This document shows positions 35,676 to 45,848 of a stretch of 64,000 nucleotides of DNA, piece after piece; positions within the stretch are counted from its first letter, which is position 1; every line of letters starts with the position of its first letter. A model generated the notes under the pieces. The model ran no database searches and was not told the origin of the DNA. It saw nothing but the letters and a program-made list of their open reading frames with translations. Both the position numbers and the translations under genes were made by a program. Where the stretch lies: contig NZ_KN214135.1 of the NCBI RefSeq assembly GCF_000763055.1, positions 353,614-417,613 of the forward strand, given 5' to 3'. The stretch is from Collinsella sp. 4_8_47FAA. GTDB taxonomy: Bacteria; Actinomycetota; Coriobacteriia; Coriobacteriales; Coriobacteriaceae.

Positions 35676-36476
35676 CTAAACAAGTTGAAGATTGATGACA
35701 ATGACGCAGATGAGCAGCAACGCCGTCACCACCGCCGCCAACGCGTCGCCGCGGCCAAATGCAAGCGCATGCAGACGTGTGCGGCCCTGCTCGCCATGAT
35801 AGCAACGGGCATCCATGGCGGCAGACAGCGTTTCGGCATGACGGAACACGCCCGTGAACAGCGGAATCGCCACACTGCCGAGCATACGCACGCCGCCGAG
35901 CGGGCCTCCCGTCACGCGCGCACCGCGGCTCGCCTGCGCATCGGCCGTCTGCTTCATCTCGGTGGCAAACTGCGGCATAAAGCGCAGCGCGATACCCATG
36001 ATCATGCCGAGCTCGTGCGCAGGAAGTCCCACACACGCAAACGGCGCGAGCAGGCGCTCAAAGCCCGCGGTGAGGTCGAGCGTCGGTGTGGTGAGCGTGA
36101 TAGCGCTCATACCGGCCATCATCAAGGTCAGGCGGCACGCCATAAAGGCGGCGGAATGCAGCGAGCCCTCGCTTATCTGCAAAAAGCCGAGCTGCCACAG
36201 AATGCGCCCGCTCTGGTCGGAAAACAGGTTGAGCACCGCGACCACCACGACGATCGCCAGCAGCGGCGCCATCGATGACAGGACACGGCGAAGCGGCACC
36301 CGGGACACGGCATAGATCAGGACAACGAAGCTTGCGACCGGGACCAGTCCGCGGAAGCTACTGACCGTGAGCGTCGTGATCAGAAACACAAAGCCCAAGA
36401 GCAACTTGGTTCGCGGGTCCAGGCGGTGGATTGTACTATCGCCGGGATAGTAGCTGCCAAACGAAAACGCCTCCAT
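35676..36476 (-). CDS. ecfT: Energy-coupling factor transporter transmembrane protein EcfT
   Basis: EcfT is the scaffold that couples the ATPases to the substrate-specific S component. The 266-residue protein has several hydrophobic segments, for example LLLGFVFLITTLTVSSFRGL and LLAIVVVVAVLNLF. Two coupling motifs of the Ala-Arg-Gly type are seen as DAQASRGARV and AAMDARCYHG, the second with Cys in place of Gly. Its ATG overlaps the TAA of the ATPase gene by 1 nt, so it is the last gene of ribU-ecfA-ecfT. Confidence 0.92.
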   Translation of the reverse strand: MEAFSFGSYYPGDSTIHRLDPRTKLLLGFVFLITTLTVSSFRGLVPVASFVVLIYAVSRVPLRRVLSSMAPLLAIVVVVAVLNLFSDQSGRILWQLGFLQISEGSLHSAAFMACRLTLMMAGMSAITLTTPTLDLTAGFERLLAPFACVGLPAHELGMIMGIALRFMPQFATEMKQTADAQASRGARVTGGPLGGVRMLGSVAIPLFTGVFRHAETLSAAMDARCYHGEQGRTRLHALAFGRGDALAAVVTALLLICVIVINLQLV

Positions 36477-38380
36477 TAGCAGCCCTCCTCTCGCGCGACC
36501 GTCTTGGATTCGGCCTCGTCCGAAACGTTAGAAGAACCGTCTGAGCAACCGATCAGCAAATCTGCCAACTCGTCGGCCAACGACTCAACCGTATAGAGGC
36601 CGTCCAAGCGTAGCGGCACGTCTGCCCTCGCAAGCGCCAGCGCCATGCGCTGGGCAGCGGGAACACCCAAGCCGATCGACTTGAGCTCATCGGCATACGC
36701 AAAAACCTGAGCGGGCGTACCCTCGGCAAACACCGTGCCCTCGTTCATCACGACAATACGATCGCAGCAATTGGCAAGGTCATCCATACTGTGTGAGACC
36801 ATGACGACGGTCAGGCCATCGCGGTGAAGTCGATCGATGAGCCCCAGGAAATCACTGCGCGCCGCCGGATCGAGTCCCGCCATGGGCTCATCGAGCACCA
36901 GGACTTCGGGCTCCATGGCGAGCACGCCGGCGAATGCCACGCGCCGTTGCTGCCCGCCCGAAAGTTCAAAGGGGCTCTTGTCGCCCACCGTGGCCAGGTC
37001 GAGGCCTACGCGCGCGAGCGATGACGCAACGCGGCGGGCAACCTCGGCCTGTGACAAGCCAAGGTTATGCGGACCAAATGCCACGTCCTGTGCCACGGTC
37101 TCGGCAAACAGCTGACGCTCTGGATACTGAAACACCACGCCGACCTTTGCCTTAACCGCGGCGGCATCTTTCTTGTTTACCAGGTCGAGCCCCAGCGCAT
37201 AAACAGAACCCTCCTGGGGACGAATCAGACCGTTGAGATGCTGAACCAGCGTCGATTTACCCGAACCGGTATGGCCCGCAAGGCCCAGGAACTCGCCACG
37301 ACACACCGTTAGCGACACATCACGCAACGCCCAAGGGCTGCTAGGGTCGTTGCCCCAGAGGGTCTGCTTGTTCGATGCGCCCTCGGCGGCTGAACGCTTG
37401 TGCCAACGGCGACGCTCGCGGGCGCTCAGCGAATAGCTATACGAAAGGTGCGAAATCTCGATGACGGGCTCTGACGCGTTGTCCTCATTGTCTGCCGGAA
37501 CAGCGCCGTCAGCGATTTCCGACTGGGATGCGGAAGACTGCCCCGCGGTGCCCGCCTCACTTCGCTCGGTATAGGCCTGCGCAACCTCGGCAACCATATC
37601 CGCCTCGCGCACCTGCGCGTGAACGGGCACGCCCTTCGCACGAAGCGCCCTGCCAAGACAGCACGATGCCGGCATATCCAGGTTCAGCCGCGCGAGTTCG
37701 TCCGCCTGCGTCAAGATTTCATCGGGCGTGCCCAACATGGCAACGCGCCCCGCCCGAAACACCGCGACTCGATCGGCCTCGGCGGCCTCTTCCATAAAGT
37801 GCGTAATCATCACGATGGTCATGCCGCGTTCGTGCAGCGCGTGACAGGCCTTCATAAGGCCCTTGCGCCCGCGCGGATCGAGCATCGAGGACGCCTCGTC
37901 CAAAATGAGCACGCGCGGCTCCATGGCGAGCACGCCGGCAAGCGCCACGCGCTGCTTTTGTCCGCCCGAGAGAGCGTGGGTCTCGTGGCGCTCAAAGCCC
38001 ACCAGACCCACGGCCTTCAGCGCCTCGCGCACGCGCTGCGCGATCTGGGCCGATTCGACCCCTAAGTTCTCGGGACCAAACGCAACATCGTCCTCGACAA
38101 GCGTCGCCACAAGCTGGTCGTCGGGATTCTGGAACACCATGCCCGCAGTCGAGCGGATATCGTAGACCAGCTCGGGATCGGACGCGTCCATGCCGTTGAC
38201 ACACACCGTTTCCGCATCGGGCTGCAGCAGCGCGTTCAAATGCTTGGCAAACGTCGACTTGCCCGACCCATTGCCGCCGAGGATGCAGAAAAACTCCCCC
38301 TCCTCGATGTTCAGATCGATGCCATCGAGCGCCGGTGCAACACCGTCATAGCTAAAGGAAACGCCCCGACACTCAATCAT
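36476..38380 (-). CDS. Energy-coupling factor ATPase, EcfA-EcfA' fusion
   Basis: The 634-residue protein contains two complete ABC ATPases, which elsewhere are separate subunits. Domain 1 (about 1-225): Walker A LGGNGSGKST, signature LSGGQKQR, Walker B VLILDEASSMLDP. Domain 2 (about 345-580): Walker A LAGHTGSGKST, signature LSGGQQRR, Walker B VLVLDEPMAGLDP. The Q-loop NPDDQ/YPERQ motifs are also present. A variable linker rich in Ala, Glu and Ser joins them. Fused dimers of this kind occur in Coriobacteriia and some other groups. It overlaps ribU by 4 nt (ATGA) and ecfT by 1 nt. Confidence 0.94.
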   Translation of the reverse strand: MIECRGVSFSYDGVAPALDGIDLNIEEGEFFCILGGNGSGKSTFAKHLNALLQPDAETVCVNGMDASDPELVYDIRSTAGMVFQNPDDQLVATLVEDDVAFGPENLGVESAQIAQRVREALKAVGLVGFERHETHALSGGQKQRVALAGVLAMEPRVLILDEASSMLDPRGRKGLMKACHALHERGMTIVMITHFMEEAAEADRVAVFRAGRVAMLGTPDEILTQADELARLNLDMPASCCLGRALRAKGVPVHAQVREADMVAEVAQAYTERSEAGTAGQSSASQSEIADGAVPADNEDNASEPVIEISHLSYSYSLSARERRRWHKRSAAEGASNKQTLWGNDPSSPWALRDVSLTVCRGEFLGLAGHTGSGKSTLVQHLNGLIRPQEGSVYALGLDLVNKKDAAAVKAKVGVVFQYPERQLFAETVAQDVAFGPHNLGLSQAEVARRVASSLARVGLDLATVGDKSPFELSGGQQRRVAFAGVLAMEPEVLVLDEPMAGLDPAARSDFLGLIDRLHRDGLTVVMVSHSMDDLANCCDRIVVMNEGTVFAEGTPAQVFAYADELKSIGLGVPAAQRMALALARADVPLRLDGLYTVESLADELADLLIGCSDGSSNVSDEAESKTVAREEGC

Positions 38381-38967
38381 GCGCGACCTTTGACCTGGTC
38401 CTTCTTGGGCGTGATGAGATTAGAGACCGCCTTGTACACTGCAAGCGTCAATACCGAGTTAAGCACGGTCTTGATAAGGTTGAACGGCAGAACAGCAGGA
38501 AGCATGAGTGGCAAAATCACATCGGCCGAGCCATACCAGAACCAAACGCCGATGGTCAGGTTTGCGACCATAGACAGCACCGTAGCGGCAATGACGCCGA
38601 GCGCCAGGCCAATCACGGCACCCTTATAGGTATGCATCTTCTGATAGACGATAGCCGCGGGCAGAATATAGCCCATCGTGGCAACCAAGTTCATAAGCGC
38701 GCCGACCCAGTCGCCCGTGGTAAGCGCATGGATAACGATCGCCATAGCGGCAACAGCGGTGCCGGCACCAGGGCCATACGCAAATCCACACACCATCGCC
38801 GGCACCAGCGACGGGTCATACGTCAAAAACGGCGCCGAGGGGAGGATGGGCAGCTGCACATACATAAACAGTGCTCCCAAGGCGCACATCAACGCCATGG
38901 TAACGAGCTGTTTGGTGCTCCACCTATTCGTGTTCTCAAAATGGATATGCTGCGACTGTTCAGACAT
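38377..38967 (-). CDS. ribU: Riboflavin ECF transporter substrate-binding component RibU
   Basis: The start at 38967 (MSEQSQHIHFENTNRW) follows GGCAGGTGATCTT; the longer frame would begin inside the riboswitch. The 196-residue protein has six hydrophobic segments, including QLVTMALMCALGALFMYVQL, LVPAMVCGFAYGPGAGTAVA and VVIHALTTGDWVG-like sequence, as in RibU-type S components. The assignment to riboflavin rests mainly on the FMN riboswitch that controls it. The ATPase and EcfT genes follow in the same operon, giving a complete group-I-like ECF transporter. Confidence 0.9.
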   Translation of the reverse strand: MSEQSQHIHFENTNRWSTKQLVTMALMCALGALFMYVQLPILPSAPFLTYDPSLVPAMVCGFAYGPGAGTAVAAMAIVIHALTTGDWVGALMNLVATMGYILPAAIVYQKMHTYKGAVIGLALGVIAATVLSMVANLTIGVWFWYGSADVILPLMLPAVLPFNLIKTVLNSVLTLAVYKAVSNLITPKKDQVKGRA

Positions 38968-38980
38968 AAGATCACCTGCC

Positions 38981-39156
38981 TCTTTCATCCGGACTCTAAC
39001 CGTTGGTACTGGTATCTCACCAGTTCAGCCGGCATGCGAACCAACGCACACACGGGTCGCGGACTCATCGGCTCGGCCGCAGGCACTTTACCTGCGCCAC
39101 GGTGTCCCTTTGACATCGCCCGATTTACCGCCAGTGGGGAATTTCACCCCGCCCTG
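38981..39156 (-). promoter_or_regulatory. FMN (RFN) riboswitch
   Basis: On the minus strand the conserved elements occur in order: GGGCGGGGTGAAATTCCC, ACTGGCGGT, GAGTCCGCGACC, CTGGTGAGATACCAGTACC, AACGGTTAGAGTCCGGATGA and AAGAGG. These are the hallmark segments of the FMN aptamer. The helix from TGGCGCAGGTAAAGTGCC in the variable arm is long. The aptamer ends about 14 nt before the ribU start and next to its ribosome-binding site, and no separate terminator is visible, so FMN probably represses translation initiation. Confidence 0.95.
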
Positions 39157-39364
39157 AAACAGCAATTGCAAGTGTAGCACCAGCAGGCTTTCGCGCAAGT
39201 ATGCCAAAGGTAATTTATGGCGGAGACCAGTTGCCGTAACAACCACGTTCCCCACCCATCCCAAAGTAGCGCGCCTTTCGCGCGAAACGCGAAACAGCGA
39301 GGGGGACACGTATTCCCATCAACCACGTCCTTCTCCGCGAGCCGACCTCAAGGCCGCAAACGCA

Positions 39365-39510
39365 GGGAATCCGGGGGCGTGACGGGGGTTTCTCTCCGGA
39401 ACATTTCCGCAGGACGCAAAGAGGCTCCGCAGCGCGAAGCGCGATGCGGAGCCTCTTTGCATGTCCGAGGACGTTCCGGAGAGAAACCCCCGTCACGCCC
39501 CCGGATTCCC
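39365..39510. repeat. Giant hairpin element (146 nt) behind groEL
   Basis: The outer arms at 39365-39402 and 39473-39510 are perfect 38-bp inverted repeats. Inside, 39418-39431 and 39445-39458 form a second perfect 14-bp stem with a GCGC-GAA-GCGC tip. Only short asymmetric internal loops are unpaired. It lies 26 nt beyond the groEL stop. It resembles a MITE or a very large terminator; there is no T-tract. The rest of 39157-39536 shows no gene. Confidence 0.8.
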
Positions 39511-39536
39511 GGTGGGAGTTCTAGACCTTGTCGGCC

Positions 39537-41252
<1,716 letters not shown>

Positions 41253-41270
41253 TCAGAGATTCTGACGAGA

Positions 41271-41564
41271 CTAGGCCTCGACGACAGCATAGATGTCGTC
41301 GGCGCGCATCAGCAGATACTTCTCGCCGTCGACCTTGACCTCGTTGCCACCGAACTTACCGTAGATGACAACGTCGCCAACCTTGACGTCCATGGGGATG
41401 CGCTCACCCTTGTCGTTGACCTTGCCGGCGCCCACGGCAACGATGGTGCCGCGCTGCGGCTTCTCCTGAGCGTTGCTGGCGATGTACAGACCAGAAGCGG
41501 TCTTCTGCTCGGCCTCGTCGGGCTTGACCAGAACACGATCTGCAAGCGGCTTCAAAGACGACAT
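41271..41564 (-). CDS. groS: 10 kDa co-chaperonin GroES
   Basis: The lid of the GroEL chamber. The 97-residue protein opens with LKPLADRVLVKPDEAEQKTA. The mobile loop is TASGLYIASNAQEKPQRGTI, and the end is KYLLMRADDIYAVVEA. AAGGAGGAG precedes the start. It is the first gene of groES-groEL; the promoter should lie in 41565-41700, where GTATAACC occurs twice on the minus strand. Confidence 0.97.
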   Translation of the reverse strand: MSSLKPLADRVLVKPDEAEQKTASGLYIASNAQEKPQRGTIVAVGAGKVNDKGERIPMDVKVGDVVIYGKFGGNEVKVDGEKYLLMRADDIYAVVEA

Positions 41565-41701
41565 GCTTGTCTCCTCCTTTTTGGGCCGCGCGGTTATACC
41601 ACGCGAATTAACCCTTTTTGTTTGCGTACGCGTTGAATGGTACCCACGAATGGCGGGTTATACAACACGGAGTCAAAAAATCTTATTTTTTGGCACTTAG
41701 A

Positions 41702-41900
41702 TTTTCTGAATGCCGGGGGATAACTTAGCAGTGGCTCCCGGGGCGGACCGGAGGGCATGAAGTTTGCTGCTCTACAGTCCTGCGCAAGACGGAAAGCACA
41801 TTAAGTGCTTTCCTTTGCGTGCGGAACTCGCGACAAACTTCATGCCCTCCGGTCCGCCCCGGGAGCCAGGTTAACTAATTCGGGCCCGGTATTCAGAAAA
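41702..41900. repeat. Giant hairpin element (about 200 nt) upstream of groES
   Basis: Perfect 34-bp arms lie at 41733-41766 and 41834-41867. Outside them, TTTTCTGAATGCCGGG (41702-41717) and CCCGGTATTCAGAAAA (41885-41900) form a 16-bp terminal repeat with one mismatch. Inside, GGAAAGCAC and GTGCTTTCC pair. The architecture matches the element behind groEL, and inner segments such as CTTTGCGTG and CTTTGCATG are alike, but the arms differ in sequence. No coding capacity is seen. Confidence 0.8.
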
Positions 41901-42406
41901 GTCAGTGCAGCAAAATGGCGATGCGGATAGCGACATGGGCATGGTTTTCGCCACGCGCACGGGTCCCCCGGGGAGCACCGTGCATTTTTGGGAGTATTCA
42001 GCAGGCCAGGGTAAATGCATACGCGCCGGACATACTTTTTTGGTCCCAAGGATGCTTTCAGCGGGCGGTTTTGGTCGGTGGGCAGACCCCGTTGGAACAA
42101 ATGGGCATACTTCGCGCCGTACCGGACCACAAAATGTCATCGAGCTCCGCGATGCTACCCGACTGCAGCGGCGCCGGCGGGGCTTGCGTTGCTGAATACT
42201 CCGTTTTTTGCACGGCCCGGGCGGGGGTACATCAGGACCAGAAAGAACATCCCAGCCTTTTTATGCAATCTGCAATGGAAAGTATGCAAAACACCAAGAG
42301 ACGGCATTGCTGATGTCCAAATTAAATGCGCGGGGCAGCAGCGCCCCCACCCCACGCTCAAATCAAGCAGAGCAGGGACGCTCATAGCGGGTCCCCACCG
42401 ATATAC
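41901..42406. other. Gene-free, repeat-bearing region
   Basis: About 500 nt without a convincing gene; all frames here lack ribosome sites and family resemblance. It contains two inverted copies of GTGCA-(W5-6)-GGAGTATTCAGCA: on the plus strand near 41982-42004 and on the minus strand near 42192-42214. Sequence flanking them is also related (CCCCCGGG before the motif, ACATNNTTTTNTGGTCC after). It may be the remains of decayed palindromic elements. Confidence 0.55.
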
Positions 42407-42454
42407 AAACGCGGCTCGAGCACCATCCCAAAATAGGCTGCCCGAGCCGCGTTT
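42407..42454 (-). terminator. Terminator of the amidohydrolase gene
   Basis: AAACGCGGCTCG (42407-42418) pairs with CGAGCCGCGTTT (42443-42454), and the minus strand continues TGTATATC. The 24-nt loop contains CCATCCCAAAATA. Confidence 0.65.
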
Positions 42455-42472
42455 AACGGTACGGCATGATTA

Positions 42473-44110
42473 TTAGCGCTCGTAAATCAAGTTGCCTGCC
42501 AGGTAGGTGGCCTGAACCTTGGTGGCCTGCAGCTCTTGGGGGTCGATGGTGAGCGGGTTTTGGTCCAGGACTACCAGGTCGGCGTATTTGCCGGGCTCTA
42601 GGCTGCCGAGGTTTTGCTCGTCACCTGCTGCGTAAGCGCTGCCCAGGGTGTAGTTGCGCAGAGCTGTAGCCGCGTCGACGCGCTCGCTGGGGAGCCAGCC
42701 GCCCTCGGGCCAGTGGCTGCGGGGGTCTTGGCGCGTGATGGCCGTGTAGAGCACGTTCATGCTGGTAACGGCCGTGATGGGGCTATCGGTGCCGAAAGCT
42801 TGGCGGATGCCGCGTTGCTTATAGGTCGCAAACGGCCACATGATGCGGCTGCGCTCCAGGCCCAGGTCGCGCTCCGGGCCACCCGGGTCGAGCGTGATGT
42901 GGCAAGGCTGGCTCGAGGCAATGACGTTGAGCTTGCGCAGACGATCGATGTCCTCGGGCAGCAGATTCTCCAAATGCTCAAGCGTATTATGGCCGTGCGG
43001 GGGCAGACCGTAGAGCTCTGCCGCCTCCTCAAAGATATCGAGTGCGGCATGGATGGCACCGTCGCCGATAACGTGGATGCGCACGGTGTGGCCACGCTCG
43101 GCTGCCGCTAGAACCAACTTGCGCATGCGCTCGACAGGAACCGTCAGACGACCCTGGTCGCCCGGGAAGCGCGGGTTGGTATAGGGCTCAGTGAGGTATG
43201 CGGTATGCTCGCTCGACACGCCGTCGAAGAACTGTTTAAAGCCTGGCGCCGAGAGCAGCGCATTGTTCGCGTAGCGGGTCTGGAGTTCTTCCAAGCGCGA
43301 TTGGTCATCCAGCAGCGTGGGAAACAGATGGGCGCGGATGCCCAGCTTGCCGGCGGCCTGCAGCTTGTCGTAAACATCGTCGCGAATAAAGTCACAGCCC
43401 GGCATGGGCATGAGCGACATATCGCAGATCGAGGTGATGCCCTGCTCGGCCATACGCTTCATCTGGTCGGCGTAAGCGCTCGCGATGCGGTCCTCGCCCA
43501 GCCACTCAAGACAGCGCGGCAGCAGCTGCATGGCCGCAGCCTCGTGGGCAATACCCGTAAGCTCACCGTTTGAGTCTTTGTCGTAACTGCCACCCGCCGG
43601 AGGCTCACTGTCGCGTGTCACGCCAAGGGCTTCGAGTGCGCGGCTGTTGAGCCACAGGGTATGCCCATCGCCCGAATACATAACACAGGGGCGATCGGGA
43701 AAAGCAGCATCGAGCGATGCCTTAGTGGGATGCTCGGGCGGATCCCAGCGGTAATCGCGCCAGCCCTGCGTCACGACCCAGGCGTCGTCGGGCAGGTCCT
43801 GGGAAAACTCGAGCGCGTGCTGCACCAGTGCCGCCTCTGACGTGCCCATATCCATGAGCATGTACGGCGAGGAACCGACCGAGGTATGGAAGAAGTGCAG
43901 GTGCGCATCATGGAAACCGGGGCAGATGAATTGCTCGCCGTAGTCGACCACCGGCGTGGCAGCAGGGGCGGCGGCAATCACGTCATCGGGCGCACCGACC
44001 GCGACGATACAATCTCCCGCGATGGCGATCGCCAACTCGCGGGCGGTATCGATGCCGTCTTGCGCGGTAAAAACGTTCTTGGAGCAGATAATCCGATCGA
44101 TATGTTGCAT
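42473..44110 (-). CDS. Amidohydrolase family 3 (YtcJ-like) metal-dependent hydrolase
   Basis: The start at 44110 (MQHIDRIICSKNVFTAQDG) gives 545 aa; an ATG four codons earlier at 44122 is possible. The frame stays open far upstream only because it runs antisense to the peptidase gene. Metal ligands appear in PGFHDAHLHFFHT (HxH), IHVIGDGAIHAALDIF and QAFGTDSPITAV. The beta-sandwich edge is present at both ends, ending LEPGKYADLVVLDQNPL and AGNLIYER. Members hydrolyse amides, formamides or cyclic amides, and the substrate is unknown. It is divergent from the M20 peptidase and may share a regulatory region and a pathway with it. Confidence 0.88.
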   Translation of the reverse strand: MQHIDRIICSKNVFTAQDGIDTARELAIAIAGDCIVAVGAPDDVIAAAPAATPVVDYGEQFICPGFHDAHLHFFHTSVGSSPYMLMDMGTSEAALVQHALEFSQDLPDDAWVVTQGWRDYRWDPPEHPTKASLDAAFPDRPCVMYSGDGHTLWLNSRALEALGVTRDSEPPAGGSYDKDSNGELTGIAHEAAAMQLLPRCLEWLGEDRIASAYADQMKRMAEQGITSICDMSLMPMPGCDFIRDDVYDKLQAAGKLGIRAHLFPTLLDDQSRLEELQTRYANNALLSAPGFKQFFDGVSSEHTAYLTEPYTNPRFPGDQGRLTVPVERMRKLVLAAAERGHTVRIHVIGDGAIHAALDIFEEAAELYGLPPHGHNTLEHLENLLPEDIDRLRKLNVIASSQPCHITLDPGGPERDLGLERSRIMWPFATYKQRGIRQAFGTDSPITAVTSMNVLYTAITRQDPRSHWPEGGWLPSERVDAATALRNYTLGSAYAAGDEQNLGSLEPGKYADLVVLDQNPLTIDPQELQATKVQATYLAGNLIYER

Positions 44111-44139
44111 GGGCGTCCCCATCTCTGGCAGGAAATTCA

Positions 44140-44153
44140 ACACTCCCGAGTGT
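44140..44153. promoter_or_regulatory. Palindrome between divergent hydrolase genes
   Basis: ACACTC-CC-GAGTGT is a perfect 6+6 palindrome, 30 nt from the amidohydrolase start and 126 nt from the peptidase start. It could be a shared operator; no regulator gene is adjacent. Confidence 0.35.
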
Positions 44154-44278
44154 ACTCCCCCGCCCTTGCAACAAAACCCCAAGCGGCAAACGGCAACTTT
44201 ACCAGCCCTAGCGGCAGGTGGCATACTGGAGAGAGCCTGTACGATTTTGCGATCGAGCCAACAAGGAGCAAATCGACC

Positions 44279-45742
44279 ATGACGAAGACGAAGGCACAGC
44301 AGATTATGGCGGCAACCGAGGTTCGCGCGGCAGACGACGTCACCGCGGCCATCCAGGATATCGCCGCCGAGTTTGAACCCTACATCATCAAGCAGCGCCG
44401 GCACTTCCATAAGCACCCGGAGCTGAGCCTTGCCGAGGAGCGCACGACTTCCGACATCGCCAACCAGCTCGACGCCATGAATATCCCCTACGAGCGTCCG
44501 CTCAAGACGGGCCTGGTGGCGACGCTCCGCGGCACCGCGCCCGATGCCTACCGCGAGGACGGCACGCCGCGCCGCCGTATCCTGCTGCGCGCCGATATCG
44601 ACGCTCTGCCTGTCACCGAGCAGACCGGCGAGGAGTTCGCCAGCGTCAACGAGGGCTGCATGCATGCCTGCGGCCACGACTGCCATATCGCCATGATGCT
44701 CGGCACGCTGCAAATCCTGCGCCACATGACCGATGACATCCACGGCGAGATTCGCATCGCATTCCAGCCCAGCGAGGAAAACGGCCAGGGCGCCAAGCTC
44801 ATGATCGGCACGGGCGTACTTGATGGCGTCGACGGCGCCTACGCCGCGCACATCTGGAGCGAGGTCGACGCCGGCACCGTAAGCTGCGAGCCCGGCCCAC
44901 GCATGGCAAACACCGACTGGTTCCGCATCGACGTCCGCGGCACCTCGTGCCATGGCGCCATGCCCCAGCGCGGCCACGATGCCGTTATGGTTGCCGCCGA
45001 GATCGTCAACGCCCTGCAAACTATCGTCTCGCGCGAGATTAGCCCCTACGAACCTGCCGTCATCACCGTCGGCGAGCTGCATGGCGGCACCGCGCGCAAC
45101 GTTATCGCCGGCACGGCGTACCTCGCCGGCACGGTACGCACCTATGGCGACAAGACGCATGAAGAGATGCCCGAACTTATGCGCCGCATCGTGGAGCACA
45201 CCGCGGCTGCTCTGGGCGCCGAGGCCGAACTCACCGACTACACCATCGCCAACTACAAGGTAGAAAACGATGCCGCCTCGAGCGAGCGCTGCCGCCAAGC
45301 TGTGCTCAAGTGCTTGGGCCCCGCGGGCGAGAGCCATTACCGCGGCACGCTTTCGGGCGAGGATTTTTCGGAGTACCTGCGCCGCGTGCCGGGCGTGCTC
45401 GCCTTTGTAGGTACGCGCAACCCCAAGATTGGTGCCACGTACGCCCAACATTCCTGCTTCTACAAGATCGACGAGAGCGTGCTCGCCAAGGGCTCCATGG
45501 TAGCCGCTCAGTATGCCATCGACTTTTTGGCCGAGCCCACGCAAGAAGAGCTCGACGGCCCCGCGATTACCGCGGTCGCCGAAACCAACCCCGATCTGGC
45601 CGCCAAGTTGCGCTCTGCCAAGGCAACGACCGCCGAGGCTCGTGACGCCATCCATGATGCCCGCACGGCCCGCCATGCCGCGATCAAGGGCATCCACGAA
45701 GCCCGCGCCGCCGCTCGACACGAGGATAAGCACGGCGAGTAG
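44279..45742 (+). CDS. M20D-family aminoacylase / N-acyl-amino-acid amidohydrolase
   Basis: The ATG at 44279 follows AAGGAG (about 11 nt) and gives 487 aa. Zinc ligands are in MHACGHDCHIAMMLG, the catalytic Glu pair in FQPSEENGQGAKLM, a further His in AHIWSEVDAGTVSC, and the C-terminal ligand in TYAQHSCFYKIDES. A dimerisation domain lies about 205-320. Relatives hydrolyse hippurate, N-acetylated or indole-acetyl amino acids. The last 50 residues (AKATTAEARDAIHDARTARH) form a basic helical tail beyond the normal family end. It is divergent from the amidohydrolase. Confidence 0.9.
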   Translation: MTKTKAQQIMAATEVRAADDVTAAIQDIAAEFEPYIIKQRRHFHKHPELSLAEERTTSDIANQLDAMNIPYERPLKTGLVATLRGTAPDAYREDGTPRRRILLRADIDALPVTEQTGEEFASVNEGCMHACGHDCHIAMMLGTLQILRHMTDDIHGEIRIAFQPSEENGQGAKLMIGTGVLDGVDGAYAAHIWSEVDAGTVSCEPGPRMANTDWFRIDVRGTSCHGAMPQRGHDAVMVAAEIVNALQTIVSREISPYEPAVITVGELHGGTARNVIAGTAYLAGTVRTYGDKTHEEMPELMRRIVEHTAAALGAEAELTDYTIANYKVENDAASSERCRQAVLKCLGPAGESHYRGTLSGEDFSEYLRRVPGVLAFVGTRNPKIGATYAQHSCFYKIDESVLAKGSMVAAQYAIDFLAEPTQEELDGPAITAVAETNPDLAAKLRSAKATTAEARDAIHDARTARHAAIKGIHEARAAARHEDKHGE

Positions 45743-45777
45743 TCGTCACGCCCACCCATAACAACCTGGCTATAGCA

Positions 45778-45816
45778 AAGCGGGGGCGAACGTTATCTCA
45801 ACGTTCGCCCCCGCTT
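45778..45816. terminator. 17-bp hairpin between convergent genes
   Basis: AAGCGGGGGCGAACGTT (45778-45794) pairs perfectly with AACGTTCGCCCCCGCTT (45800-45816) across a 5-nt loop. It has no long T-tract but lies exactly between the M20 gene and the DUF2752 gene, so it probably ends transcription from both sides. Confidence 0.7.
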
Positions 45817-45848
45817 ATGTGTCGACCGCTTTTCTAGCGCGTCCTCCG

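Noticed and set aside
41565..41700. CIRCE or HAIR heat-shock operator upstream of groES
   Set aside because: No TTAGCACTC-N9-GAGTGCTAA or CTTGAGT-N7-ACTCAAG match was found in either orientation.
41915..42476. Overlapping plus-strand frames of 130-153 codons between groES and the amidohydrolase
   Set aside because: No ribosome sites, no domain, and they run across inverted repeats and the amidohydrolase terminator.
44111..45733. A roughly 540-codon open extension upstream of the amidohydrolase on the minus strand
   Set aside because: It is antisense to the well-supported M20 peptidase gene and has no family resemblance or ribosome site; GC-rich codon use on the opposite strand keeps it open.
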